A DNA stretch of 64,000 nt. It comes from Limnephilus marmoratus. Its lineage: Eukaryota > Arthropoda > Insecta > Trichoptera > Limnephilidae. The notes under the pieces were generated by a model that ran no database searches, was not told the DNA's origin, and was given only the letters and a program-made list of their open reading frames with translations. The position numbers and the translations under genes are program-made. Within the stretch, counting starts at the first letter, position 1. Every line of letters starts with the position of its first letter. Location: assembly GCA_917880885.1 (NCBI GenBank), contig OU862907.1, forward strand, positions 70,365,072-70,429,071, read 5' to 3'. Below, piece after piece: positions 31,708 to 42,244 of the stretch.

Positions 31708-31946
31708 ATACATGATTTTAGATTTTCACGGCAAAAGTATTTTCGTTATTTGTTTTTGGGGTGTTATGCCGTGTTGAGCAACCTCCTCTTTAAGCCATTG
31801 TTTCGGACAACGTTACAGTGTCTATAATTAATTATTGTCCATCAACATCTGCCCTGATGATGGACACTGTAACGCTGTCCGAAACGTTGGCTAAAGGAGA
31901 AGGTAGCGCAATACGGCATAACAACCCAAAAACAAATAACGAAAAG
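31708..31946. mobile_element. PLE terminal repeats joined as an inverted pair, no coding body
   Basis: The two PLE ends face each other: GTTATGCCGTGTTGAGCAAC on the left, and GATGATGGACACTGTAACGC to GCAATACGGCATAACAACCC on the right. Between them is a 20-30 bp spacer. Flanks ACTTTAGCCCA (31,697-31,707) and ACTTTAGTCCA (31,947-31,957) look like an 11-bp target duplication with one mismatch. It is a 239-bp minimal copy of the 9.4-kb PLE type. Confidence 0.75.
31848..31892 (+). ncRNA. Hammerhead-type motif in mini-PLE
   Basis: CTGATGA at 31,854-31,860, stem halves GGACA and TGTCC, and GAAA at 31,881-31,884. The opposite-strand copy near 31,799-31,815 keeps GTTTCGGACA but has lost the CTGATGA box. 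Confidence 0.6.
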
Positions 31947-32449
31947 ACTTTAGTCCACCTCGGCACGGGATCCCCTACGTGAGGAGGACGAAAAAAATAT
32001 ACCTAATATCTACACTAACTTAAATTTACCATATTATATTTTGTGTGTACAATCAATTTATATAGTCGCTAAAATTAAAATAAAAGCTTACTGTTTGGTT
32101 ATGACTGATATTTATGTGTGTTACTTTTATTAAATTGTGAAATTATTAACCCCGATACAGGCGAACACTAGTGGGTTAATAATTACATGCTAAATAATGG
32201 TGAAGAAATACCTAAGAAATAAACAAACAAAGTGCATACAAACTTGGCTTTTATTTTATGTTTGTAATCCATGGGTTAGTAGTCAAGTTGTCCAAAGTTC
32301 TGTTCCCAGTGTGGTATCTGTCACGAGTTGAATCCTCTATTCTAGCTCCTGTCCTCCATCATTGCACAAGCTACATTTCTACATCTTATTTTTTTCTAGC
32401 CTGAAATATTGTATACTTACCAAGTGTTAAAAAAACTACTTAACTCCAA

Positions 32450-32740
32450 AAAATACTTATGTCGCCTTTGTGGATGCTATTTGGGGTCAAGCCCAAGGTT
32501 TCCCACCTGAAGTATGTGCTCCAACGATTGCAGTCCGCTCGTTAAGACACTATTTATCAAACAGACTACCCGTTTCCGCACAGTGCCAAGAGTTTTTCGG
32601 GTATTTTGGGGCTGCAGACTAGAGGTGGCTGCCTATCAGCCTACAGCGGGGGTGCACTTGCAATACTTGCTGTACAGTACGCCCAGGTTCTGAGATGCTA
32701 ACTTGGCTCTGGCTTCGATGGAGCTCATATTTAGTTATAT
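32450..32740 (-). pseudogene. Jockey-like LINE RT remnant (mirror of 11.9-12.2 kb)
   Basis: Minus reading yields AATSSLQPQNTRKTLGTV and KRVVCLI with an upstream EARAKLASQNLGVL segment. Shared with the left arm, hence older than the duplication. Confidence 0.6.
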
Positions 32741-33233
32741 GACAGATAGTTGTGTTGGAAAATAGGAATAACAAAGGAACAAATACATAAATATAATAAA
32801 AACACAAAATATTTCAAGAGACACATTTATTGTTTTACAGTTCAATACATATTTACAAATAATTGTTAACAATTTAATTCTTTCTCCCTTTCATCTGGTA
32901 AATAATAATTTAGTTCCTCATCGCTAATATCATATTGTTGATTTGATTTTAGAGCAATGGCAGCAAACCTAATAGCCTGTCATATTCTAAATAACTATCA
33001 GAACTGTGTTCAGGCAATTTAATATTGTTACAGAAATTACAACTGTAAAATAACAGCAGAATAGAACAGTAGAATAAGAACAAATATGTAATAATAACAA
33101 AGGAAAGTAACACAATGTAAACAACTCCAAAGTAAACATATCAGACAAATTATATGAAATAAAACATAATGGCAGTTAACAAATTATAATAAACATGAAT
33201 AATGATGTGCTTATAGAAGTGGTTGAAAGAAAA

Positions 33234-33361
33234 TTTGACATGGTCGGTGGTTGAGTGGGCATAGCGCTTGGGTCTCACCCGAGCGTCGCGTGTTCGATTC
33301 CTCGGCTGGCTAAGTCCTCCATCACAACACAAGCAACATTTTCGGCTTTCTGTGATGGTAG

Positions 33362-33390
<29 letters not shown>
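33234..33390 (+). mobile_element. tRNA-derived SINE with A tail
   Basis: The head has an A-box-like GTGGTTGAGTGGGCATAGCG pattern and a B-box GTGTTCGATTCCTCG. The element ends in about 29 A (33,362-33,390). The left arm lacks it: GGTTGAAAGAAAAG is continuous in the complement of 11,425-11,440. The target duplication is probably GAAAGAAAA but merges with the tail. Confidence 0.85.
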
Positions 33391-33394
<4 letters not shown>

Positions 33395-35739
33395 AATAGA
33401 AATGTTATTAATAATATGGCCAACAACAGGAAGAGTAACAGAAGTAATGCTAAAGTTAGGTCTGCAAAACTGTTGTTGTGCTTCAGGAGTAAAACCTTAT
33501 GTTATTTCAACACAGCCCCGAACAAGGCCATATTGACTATATTAGCATATGCTGCACCAACAGTGTCAAATATTTATAGCAGAATTACGATTACAAGACA
33601 CAACAAGCTTGTATTATGGTCACAATAATATAAAAATAATATTATTTGGATAATTTATATAGCGCCGTTTTTGTGAAAAATCACCTCAAGAGCCCTGATA
33701 CAGACAACAATTCCTGGTTAGTATCAACTATACACGATAAAGCAACATTTACGTTAGGATTTCATGGCTGTCCAACAGATTATTTCATCTTTTAAATAAA
33801 CATGCAACATCAATTCATATTCTCCTACCTTTATTGAAGCAATCTCATTGGAGCAAAACCAAATAAAATGTTGATAATTTCAACAGAATTATAAATTTGA
33901 AATCAACAGTTTTTATAAATTAGCGTTGAACTCTTTCAACAGTATTAATTATGGTTTCCATAAGGAGACAGATATTGGAGAATTATATTCTAGGAGGCTT
34001 CTAGTTAGAGACACTAACAATATTTATATTTTATATAAACTTTATAAATCCTTGGAGATGTTTAGAATATAACTCAACAATTCCTTGGCTCTTTTAGCAA
34101 TCCAAATATGTTAATTGATCTCCTTTTGGGACATAAAAAACTACCAAATAAGGTACTACAATAACAATTTTACTTATATCAAGTCAAGCCAAGTTAAAAA
34201 TTATAAACCTTACAATACGAAATAGGAAAGATGTAAAGAAATAGATTTTTACAATTCACGTAATGTTTACCTGCTTTGATTTGAGCGAGGAATTCCACAC
34301 TTAGCGAGGATATGCAGCTACTGATATACCGGGCATGGTGGTTCGGATTATAGTGGGTTCGGATTACAGATACTATACTGTACATAGAATTAAACAAAAG
34401 GGAACATTCGTAAATACAAATAAAAGTATTCATGTCTCAATAATACATATTATTATCAGATGTAGGATTGGTACCTACTACATTCAAATTCATATATTGA
34501 ACAATGGTTAAATATAAAACATAAAAAAAAAACAAAATAAATCACTAACCATAGACACATCAATAGACAATAAATTAATAAAATGTAGTAAACATAAAAA
34601 GTGTTTTTTCATGTCTCAATAGTAATAACCGGCACATACATATAACTCCATAGAAACAGAAAAATAATCTGAATAAAGAGTTATATTCAATTAAACATTT
34701 AATATAAGTAATATGTTTTAATTTCTTAATATGTTAGCAGTTGTTTCAACACTTTATGTCTGTGCTTCATGTATTGTGTTTGATAAATTGGGCTGCGTTC
34801 AAATGTATGTATGTATGTATGTATGTCTCACTAGATCATTATTTGTGCAAAGCTTGTTCAAATAACGCATCCATATCTTAACTATTCATAAATAACTTTA
34901 AATAATTGTTTTAGGACAATGTTCATATAAACGAGATATTACCGAGCAGATAAACAAGGGTCGGATGGTCCGAGTTCCGAGTGCCGAATACTGAGGGGGT
35001 TATATTACCTCTGTTTGTGTTTCAATTCTGTATCGGATTGTTTGATCTATGCGTCCATATAAGCAGCGTTATTGTTTTAAACAAGGATTTGTTTATAAAC
35101 TTATTTACACTGTATGCAATCTTACAAATATCTACTTTTTAACCTGAAGGGGTCGGGAAGAAACTTGGTTTGCCGTCCTTCTGGGACGGAGTATATTTTA
35201 ACATTCGCGACACTACCGTCAAACTATTCATTGTTATTAAACTGCTATCACTAGAATTAGGAAAACATATATATGATGAAGGAAACATGGAAACTTGTTT
35301 TAATTTGTATTAAAACATAAATTAAACAGAGTTTTCAAACAATTCACAGGCGGTAGAAGTTAAACCTTCAGAAAACTAAAGTAGACAAGAGTAGGGAGGC
35401 TACGAAGCACCGCACAAAGAGCAGATCGATTATTCTATCTCATTCTCTCGCAGGCTAAATCCTATAGATGTTTGTGTTTGTCTATTTTTAGTATTTTTCG
35501 TTTAATTGAGTCTTAAATGAAAACAGCTCAACAACTTTTCACTTGTAAAAATATTTATTATAAACGTTTAGTTAGCGGCATATGCTTGAGCGGGGACACT
35601 CTTAGTTTGTTTATAAAGCTGACAATCATATAAACCCAAGAATGTACTTTCAAGAAACATATTAGATATTGATAACATGAAGTGGGGAAAGGAGTCCGTG
35701 GGTCAAAAGATTTTGGGAACCACTGTACTAAGAACTACG
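33391..35739. other. Noncoding part of right arm
   Basis: Mirrors 11,048-11,420 and 7522-9389 (the PLE's empty site is at 33,777-33,789). 35,454-35,739 has no left-arm partner. It holds a hAT-type end GGGAACCACTG (35,716-35,726), and the segment from about 35,450 resembles 62,360-62,460 (CAGGCTAAATCCTATAG versus CAGGCTAAATGCTATAG). No gene is seen. Confidence 0.5.
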
Positions 35740-36140
35740 ATTAAGAAATATGCTTAATCTTTCAGATATTAAAATGGTTTACTTCAATGTTGCAGTACGG
35801 CATAATCGCATGGGGAAGCATCTATAAGACAAATTTGTATCCGATAGTAATAACACAAAAAATGATCATTAAATTTAACCTTAAGAAACCAAGAGTTTTT
35901 CCAACTTTTTGATAAATTTGAGGTCCTACCGGTTTTAAAACTATTTGAAAAAAATGCTATTCTAAAAGGTGTTTAAAGAATCTGAAGTGTCCACTAAGAC
36001 CTATAACACCTGGGAACATATATGTACCTAGATGCAACACGACAGCTGCACAACACCATTATTCATTTCAGGCCCTAAGCTATTTAACCATTTGCCTGAC
36101 TTGATAAAATAGTGAGAAAAACTATTTTAAATTTAAAAAA
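35740..36140 (+). pseudogene. LINE RT C-terminal fragment
   Basis: Degraded reading gives LQYGIIAWGSIYKTNL, ITQKMIIKFNLKKP and, later, QLHNTIIHF. This corresponds to the HIEYGILAWG...AQKLIIKIILKLP part of the 13.9-kb ORF2. Multiple frame breaks; no 5' part. Confidence 0.6.
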
Positions 36141-36633
36141 AACTTGCATTTCATTTTTACGGATAACAAACAGATTAACTTTTTCAATTTGTGATTTTCA
36201 GATATATTCTGTTGCTTATATTATGCTGATATTCTTTTACTATTATTATTTGTATTTTTAATTCATGTCCAATATTTTGTAATATTTTGGAGTATTTTTG
36301 AAAGTATTTTTTTTTTCGTCCTTCACAAATTTTGTACATAGAAGGGTCAAAATCGTAGATAAAGGAATTTTTCCCGCGCATGCGCAAGAACTGCACACAT
36401 TCCCGCGCTCCGGTAAATTATTAATATAAATTATTTGGAGTGACTAGGCGCATTGCAGGTTTCGCTATGGTAAAGGGCGATAATAGATCAAGCGATTCTG
36501 ACCGTGTTCTTCATACACTTTCTTTATACATAAGGGTCAAAATCGTGTGTAAAGTCTCATGACACACCGGTGCACGAGCGGCAAACAAGGGACAATTTAT
36601 TCAATTCACAATTAATTAATTAAAAATTATATA
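36141..36633. other. Spacer before the Tigger element
   Basis: AT-rich, no gene. A near-repeat TACATAGAAGGGTCAAAATCG / TACATAAGGGTCAAAATCG lies at about 36,336 and 36,525, with TTCCCGCGCATGCGC between. 36,595-36,633 matches the left arm at 4635-4675. Confidence 0.4.
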
Positions 36634-39051
36634 AGTCAAACTTGGTTATAACGAGCACGAGGGGACCGACTAAATTTGCTCCTTATAGCCATTACTCGTT
36701 ATATCCAAAATAGGTATAAAAGAATTTATATACATAAACCTACATAGTATAAAGCTCTCACAAAACATACATATGCATTATAAATCAAACATGTTTAATT
36801 TTTCTAAATATGTTTATATATGTAATAAAGGTACTTACCCTACTAAACAATGATTAAACTTACAACTACACTAATTACATATTATAATAAATTGTACAAA
36901 CACTTAACATTAAACATTTTTATTTTACTCTAAATCACTTAAAAAAATTCAATATCGATGATTGTTTTAATGTTTTCACTTTAATGTTTCTTATTTTCCC
37001 CCTCAAAACACTTAACGCATTAAAGGTTTCATCATCTGGTTCACTGCTACCAAAAAAACTCACTAATTTTTCCATCATATCACTAGCTTGCCCTATTGTA
37101 ATTTGTTCCGGTTCTGCACCCATATCATCATCGCTGCTTTCATCACCTTCATTGTCTTTATGCAACACAGACTCTACGATATCACTATCTGTTGGAAGTC
37201 CACATGTCGATAAACCTTCATCAACACGCACAAAGTCTGCGATATCGTCATTATTAAAATCAACAATATTATTCATTTTTAGCCACTCTGATAATGGCAT
37301 GTTGTCTTCTTCGTTGTATTCTTCATGCACATCATCAATTCTAGTTTTCAAAGAAGATTTTATAAAGCAATTTGCAACTGTACTCGATGATACATTATTC
37401 CACGCATCATTTAAAAGAATGATCGCATCCAATAGCGTTAAGTTCTCATTCAACTTTTTCTCCCTCTGGCCAATAAGATGAAGTACCGCGAACCTCTGAT
37501 AAAATTTCTTGAGACTGTTTATTACACCCATGTCCATCGGCTGTAATATGGATGTCGTGTTCGGCGGCAGAAACACAAGTTTTATATTGGATAAATTTTC
37601 TATTTTTGGATGCGCAGGACAGTTATCCACTACAAGAAGAATGTTTCTTTTCTTCTTGAAAAGCTCCATGTTCCAGTCAGAAATATATTTCCGGAAAATC
37701 TCAGACGTCATCCATGCTTTGTTATTAGCCGTGTATTCTACAGGCAATTTTTTGTTCTTAAAACATCGCGGTTTGAGAGATTTCCCGATAACAAAAAGTT
37801 TTCGTTTATCCGTTCCGGTCATATTGGCGCACACGAGCACTGTCAAACGAACTTTTGACTTTTCCCACCAATGCATTTATCACCTTTAAATTTAAAGGTG
37901 TTAGTGGGTGTTAAATTATAAAAAAATCCTGTCTCATCAGCATTATAAATGTCCTTTTCATGGAAATCCTTTCTCAACTCTGGCCAAACACTCTGAACCC
38001 ACGCACTTGATATTAAAGGATCCACAGATGCAGCTTCACCGTTAATTTTTGCATAAACAATGTTATGCCGATTTTTGAAACGATCAAGCCAACCGTTATT
38101 ACACTTAAAATTGTCATTTCCGAATTGGTTCGCGAATTTTTCCGCTTGCGCCTTCAAAATCGGCCCATCAATAGCAAATCCAGCACTTCTTTGAACACTA
38201 AACCACTTTAGTAACGCTTCGTCAACGTCAGGAAGCACGCACTTTCTAAATTTTTTAGTTTCTGTGATGTTATTTTCCAAAGCAGATAAATAAACATCCT
38301 TATTTTTCCACAACGTTGACACCGTTGAAGATGACAGAGAAAACTTCTTGCACACTTCAACATTTTTTGCGCCGCGTTCCAATTCCCGAATAATATCGAC
38401 TTTGTCGCGAATTGAGAGACACTTCCTCTTGTTAGACATGTTTGTAATCGAAGGGTTTACTTCTTACTGACTTGACTATAGATGTGATTTTAATAAACTT
38501 ACCCTGTGTACTTAGGTACCTTCTCATACCCGCCTACATAACATTAAATTTATTGTTTTTCGAACGAAATTGGGAAAACCGGACACAAATTTATCATTGA
38601 GTAGCAAAACGAAAGAAGATGTAAAAGGGGAACCAAATTGGAAGCCCAATATTCATATGACTTAGGTTTTATATGACCCTTTTTACATAGTGCGTGATAG
38701 TACTGGATAGAAATGTTTCGTAGAGCGGCAACTTGGGCTAATGTCTTATCAGCTGGGGATTATAATCCGTCCTTAATGGCATTTTAAGGGAAGTCCGAGC
38801 CGCCGGGCGGCAACCTTTGTCTTGTTTATGACTGGTTTCGAGAATCGGGTTTTTTTTTCAAAGGCAAATATGTATTTATCTATTTAGAAATTGTGTTGAC
38901 AAAATTATTTGGACGTTACATCCATGATGAAACCTCGTTATAACAGCATACGATTGTATGAAAACAAGCCCGAATTAAAATATCATTTTATAATTGCTCA
39001 TTATAACCGTGACCTCGCTATTTCCGTGATCGTTATAACCAAGTTTGACTG
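36634..39051 (-). mobile_element. Tigger/pogo transposon
   Basis: A 2418-bp insertion with inverted ends sharing AGTCAAACTTGGTTATAACG, flanked by TA at 36,632-36,633 and 39,052-39,053. The left arm has one uninterrupted TA site at 4630-4631 within CTTTGTATATTATTTTTAAT. It carries a pogo-type transposase split by one frameshift. Confidence 0.93.
36935..38439 (-). pseudogene. Tigger/pogo transposase, one frameshift
   Basis: The first frame (38,439-37,843, 198 aa) starts MSNKRKCLSIRDKVDIIREL. It has the CENP-B-type helix-turn-helix and a second DNA-binding domain (GFAIDGPILKAQAEKFANQF, CNNGWLDRFKNRH), then IYNADETGFFYNL with the first catalytic aspartate. A one-base loss near 37,855-37,870 shifts the frame. 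The second frame (to 36,935) resumes with RLTVLVCANMTGTDK and has ILLVVDNCPAHP and LPPNTTSILQPMDMGVI, the second and third acidic positions. The acidic C-terminus ends SILNFFK. Apart from the one shift, about 500 codons look complete, so decay is slight. Confidence 0.93.
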
Positions 39052-39053
39052 TA

Positions 39054-39563
39054 CAAAGTATACTTTCAGTATCACCCTGGTGAAGACCACCGTTCAAAAT
39101 AGAAACATCGCTTGAAATGGCTTTAGCCGTGTTTGGTGACAATAACTGAATAGCCGGGTACTTCCTAACTTTTAGGTTTCAACTTATGACGGCCTCCGTG
39201 GTCGAGGCTCTCTACTAGTCATCCGGAGGTCGCGGGTTCAAATCGCAGATAAATTTAATTTAATCATTCAAAATAATTCAATAGGCTCCCCAATTAGACC
39301 CGAGAATATTTCTCTACTAATTGGGTAACCACAAAAACTGATAATTGATATGTAACATATTATTATTGTAAACATTTATTTTTTGTCTAAAAAAAAATAT
39401 AAGGTGTATTTGCGGAAGATACTTTTAGTATCGCCCTGGTGAAAAACCATTTAGAATTGAAACATCGCTTGAAATTACTTTATCTGTGTTTAGTGACTAG
39501 ATCTGAATATCCAGGTACCTTTCCAACCTTTCTCTCTCCCTCTCCATTATTTCAGCTTCACAG
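39054..39563 (-). repeat. Family C cluster and tRNA-like piece, mirror of 4010-4640
   Basis: Contains CGGCCTCCGTGGTCGAGGCT and GGAGGTCGCGGGTTCAAATC at 39,188-39,243, an A-box and B-box pair of a tRNA-like SINE head on the plus strand, plus two copies of the GTATCGCCCTGG half of family C. Not a functional tRNA: no acceptor stem can be formed. Confidence 0.6.
39277..39398 (+). mobile_element. Short retroposon with 3' hairpin and A tail
   Basis: This 122-bp insertion is absent from the left arm, where CATTCAAAATAAAATAAGGT is continuous (complement of about 4153-4170). It has GGCTCCCCAATTAGACC, a loop with GAGAATATTTCTC, TAATTGGG, and ends with nine A. The hairpin is shared with 24,282-24,470. 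Confidence 0.65.
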
Positions 39564-40480
39564 TAGTACTGTATTAAAATATAACTAGCCGTTGGAAACA
39601 ATAGTTATATTGTTTCAACGTCCAACGCTATTGAAAATAATTAGCGCCAACAGTTGAAATATAATACCTACATGGGAACATTATTCAACGCGGTCAACGA
39701 TTCAACAGCCTAATAAATAAAAAGGGTTAAGAGTTTGCACTTCGTGAACAACATTACTCGATATTTCAAACGGTCTTTTGGTAATGTATGTCCCTACTGC
39801 ACGTTTTTTTTTATTTTCCCATCCAATACGGCCGATACGCAGCGCCAGGAAACAAGCTAATTTATCAACGACAAGCAAAAAATAACCTATTGATATAACA
39901 GCTACGTTTTGAACCTATTGTTTCCAACGGTGTGTTATATTGGAATGATGAAATCAAAAGGGTCAAGAGATCACACTTCGTGAACGATATTATACCTAAT
40001 TTGAAATGGTCTTTTGTTAATGACGTACCTACTGCACTTTTTATTTTATTTTCCCATCCAATACGGCAGATCCGTAGCGCCAAGCAACAAGCGAATTTAT
40101 CAGTGACAAGCAAAATATATCTTCAACGTTATTTCAACAGGGTAATTATTTCAACGCCTAAACCAACGCGCAACGTCTTCCAACAGTTTCAACTTTCAAC
40201 GTCTAGATTATAGGATTATTATTACGTGTGTGGGGCGTGGGGCATAGTGATAAGTGATAATAATAATACATCAATGATTCGGGGAACTACCCGTTAAAAG
40301 GGATTCCTTAATACGATTTTGATATATTTTTTGTTTTTTTTTTGTTAGTATCGTGTCGATCTCCTAATTTATAGTTGCGTCAACGTCGACGTTATTTTCA
40401 ACAGATATTTTCAATAGTTGAAAATCGCCAACGATAACGACATTGGCGTTGGATGGAATTATCGTCAACGCCCAGTACTA
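39564..40480. mobile_element. 917-bp hAT-like nonautonomous element
   Basis: Ends TAGTACTG and CAGTACTA are perfect 8-bp complements. The target duplication CTTCACAG is at 39,556-39,563 and 40,481-40,488, and the left arm has a single CTGTGAAG at 4002-4009. The interior has many short GTTGAAA, TTCAAC and CAACG motifs in both orientations and an approximate internal duplication (39,570-39,860 against 39,900-40,115: CGTGAACAACATTACT/CGTGAACGATATTATA, TTTTCCCATCCAATACGGC). No transposase. An 8-bp duplication fits hAT, although TAGTACTG is not a typical hAT end. Confidence 0.85.
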
Positions 40481-40488
40481 CTTCACAG

Positions 40489-40838
40489 CATACCGCAATT
40501 TGGGGATGCCAGTCTTACTGGCTCCGGACTGGAGCAGTTGGGACTCTTCTGCAGTATTTACATATAAAAAAATAATGATAAAAACTACTTCCCTTCGCCA
40601 CTATCTTCAGTCTGACAACATACCCAAATTTGGGGATGCCATAGTCTCTCCGCCTCCATACGGGAGCAGTTGGGACTCTTGGGCAAGAAATTTTTTAAAT
40701 CTGACTGATTTTCTAACTAATATGATATTATAGTGTCTAGACTTGAGGGGTTAATTAATATTATATTTATGATGTCTAGACTTGAGGGGTTAATTAACAT
40801 GATAATATGGTGTCTAGACTTGAGGGGTTAAATTGATT
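40489..40838 (-). repeat. Family C pieces and the three-unit minisatellite, mirror of 3550-4010
   Basis: Two GGAGCAGTTGGGACTCTT segments and three GTCTAGACTTGAGGGGTTAA units, in the inverse order of the left arm. Confidence 0.8.
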
Positions 40839-40894
40839 ATTATTCTTTTTTAAATTCATATCGGATATTTTACTTTAAATTCGGATAAATTCGT

Positions 40895-41333
40895 AGTCGT
40901 CAAAAAATACCAAAAAAACACGCTTATCACGTACTAATAATAAAGCAAAATAAACTTTAACATTGGTTAATTTTTGTTATTGCATGTATTGTTATCATTT
41001 TTATTACGTGTGCGAAAATTCACACATTTCGATAGTTTGGAAAGTTGATGAAAATTGAAATGAAAGAATTCACTACAGATACACACACAATTTTTCTTTT
41101 TATTAATATTATGATTTTACGTGTATAATTATTATTAAGAATTGACACTACACGGATACAAGAAGGAAGGAAGACAACCCGGCACTTAAATACAAAATAA
41201 TTGCTTTTTTAACTTGTTAAACAAAAGGGTACAAACCCCCCCCCCCCCGAAATCATAAATAAGTGTGCGGCCCGCGGTGATACTCACATTGTCCTATGTG
41301 GCCCTTGACGAGAAAAGTGTGACGACCGCTGCT
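40895..41333. mobile_element. hAT fragment truncating the right-arm NLR copy
   Basis: The complement of the end at 41,333 reads CAGCGGTCGTCACACTTTTC followed by GGGCCACATAGG and a GCGGGCCGCACACTTA block, typical hAT subterminal sequence. The other end (TAGTCGTCAAAAAATACC, 40,895) is only a partial complement and no target duplication is visible. Relative to the left copy it replaces about 85 bp of coding sequence near the C-terminus. A poly-C run sits at 41,238-41,248. Confidence 0.6.
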
Positions 41334-42238
41334 CTATAGCATAACTAAGAGCTCTACCTCCATCCGTATTAACATCCACTCCCCTCTCCAGCAGCAGCCG
41401 CACCACATCCCACTTCTCATCCAGTGATGCCATAGTTAGTGCGGTCTCTCCCACCATGTTTACCCTGTCAGGGTCCACCCCCTGCTGCAGGAAGTATTCT
41501 ACTACCGGGAGATCTCCCCATACCGCGTGATGCGTCTGGCCAGCCATATCTGTAGTATGGATGTCATCCCCTATTTCAACAAGATACTTTACAGTTAGTA
41601 ACTCTCCCCTCTTGGCCGCATACATCAGAACAAACCTGCCTTCCCCACAGCGTGTATTAATATGAGCACCGCGCTCCAGTCTACCCAATGTCTAGCTGTA
41701 TGTAAAGGAGTCATCCCCCCCACACCCCTCTGTGCCATTAATTCTGTGAAGGGAACAGCAGTTTGCTCTACGAGTAATCTAACTATATCGAGGTGGCGCG
41801 CCTCTATAGCAATGTGAAGTACTGTGCGCATATTATAATGATCTTCATGTTTCATTAATAAAAAGCAATACCGCTCAACATTATTTTTAACTTTTCAAAT
41901 AATATATTTTGAATATGTTCAACATTATTATTTTGAACAGCCTCTATAAATGGTTTAATTTCTAATTCAACTTCTTTTACTCGATCAAATATTCTCCCAG
42001 TACAACTTATAAAATTACTAATAACCCGGTAAAATAAATTAATAATACTCGTAATAATGGTTTCTTCTTCTTCTACTACTACTAATTGAGTGGAATTTCG
42101 ATTAATTAATCTTTGAACAAAAAAAATTTCCGCGATTTCAATATTTGAAACTTTCCAGTGAAATAAAATTGCAAAAAAAATATTTGCCTTATTTTCATCA
42201 GAACATACTTCGATATGTTGAAAAATATTTGTAGTCAT
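41334..42238 (-). pseudogene. Ankyrin part of the right-arm NLR copy
   Basis: Continues the NACHT segment after a TAG. Lesions against the left copy: one A lost from an A run near 41,883 (frameshift), a deletion of about 30 bp near 41,690 that removes half an ankyrin repeat, a smaller gap near 41,545, and truncation by the hAT fragment at 41,333. Recognisable ankyrin pieces are TVLHIAIEARHLDIVRLLVE, TVKYLVEIGDDIHT, VVEYFLQQGVDPDRVN and DVVRLLLERGVDVN. Confidence 0.85.
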
Positions 42239-42244
42239 TTTGTC

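Larger units (their letters stand above)
31295..32225 (+). pseudogene. LINE ORF2 C-terminus and 3' UTR fragment
   Basis: Conceptual reading gives TPSIEIFNIFDVPNVQQIHA, KTILLKLFKNTES, CLHNTRSNKYDI and, after breaks, SRIKIWLKDVNE. This is like the C-terminus of the ORF2s at 16.5 and 58.7 kb. The 3' end (32,150-32,225) has ACCCCGATACAGGCGAACAC, TAGTGGGTT and an AAATAAACAAACAAA tail. It is absent from the left arm and contains the PLE terminal pair at 31,708-31,946. Confidence 0.7.

Noticed and set aside
39188..39243. Functional tRNA gene
   Set aside because: Boxes A and B are recognisable, but no acceptor or anticodon stem forms; it belongs to a repeated SINE-like unit, also seen at 4.2-4.5 kb.
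41238..41248. Poly-C runs (also near 6063 and 49,648) as biological signals
   Set aside because: Short homopolymers inside or beside repeats; possibly sequencing or assembly noise.
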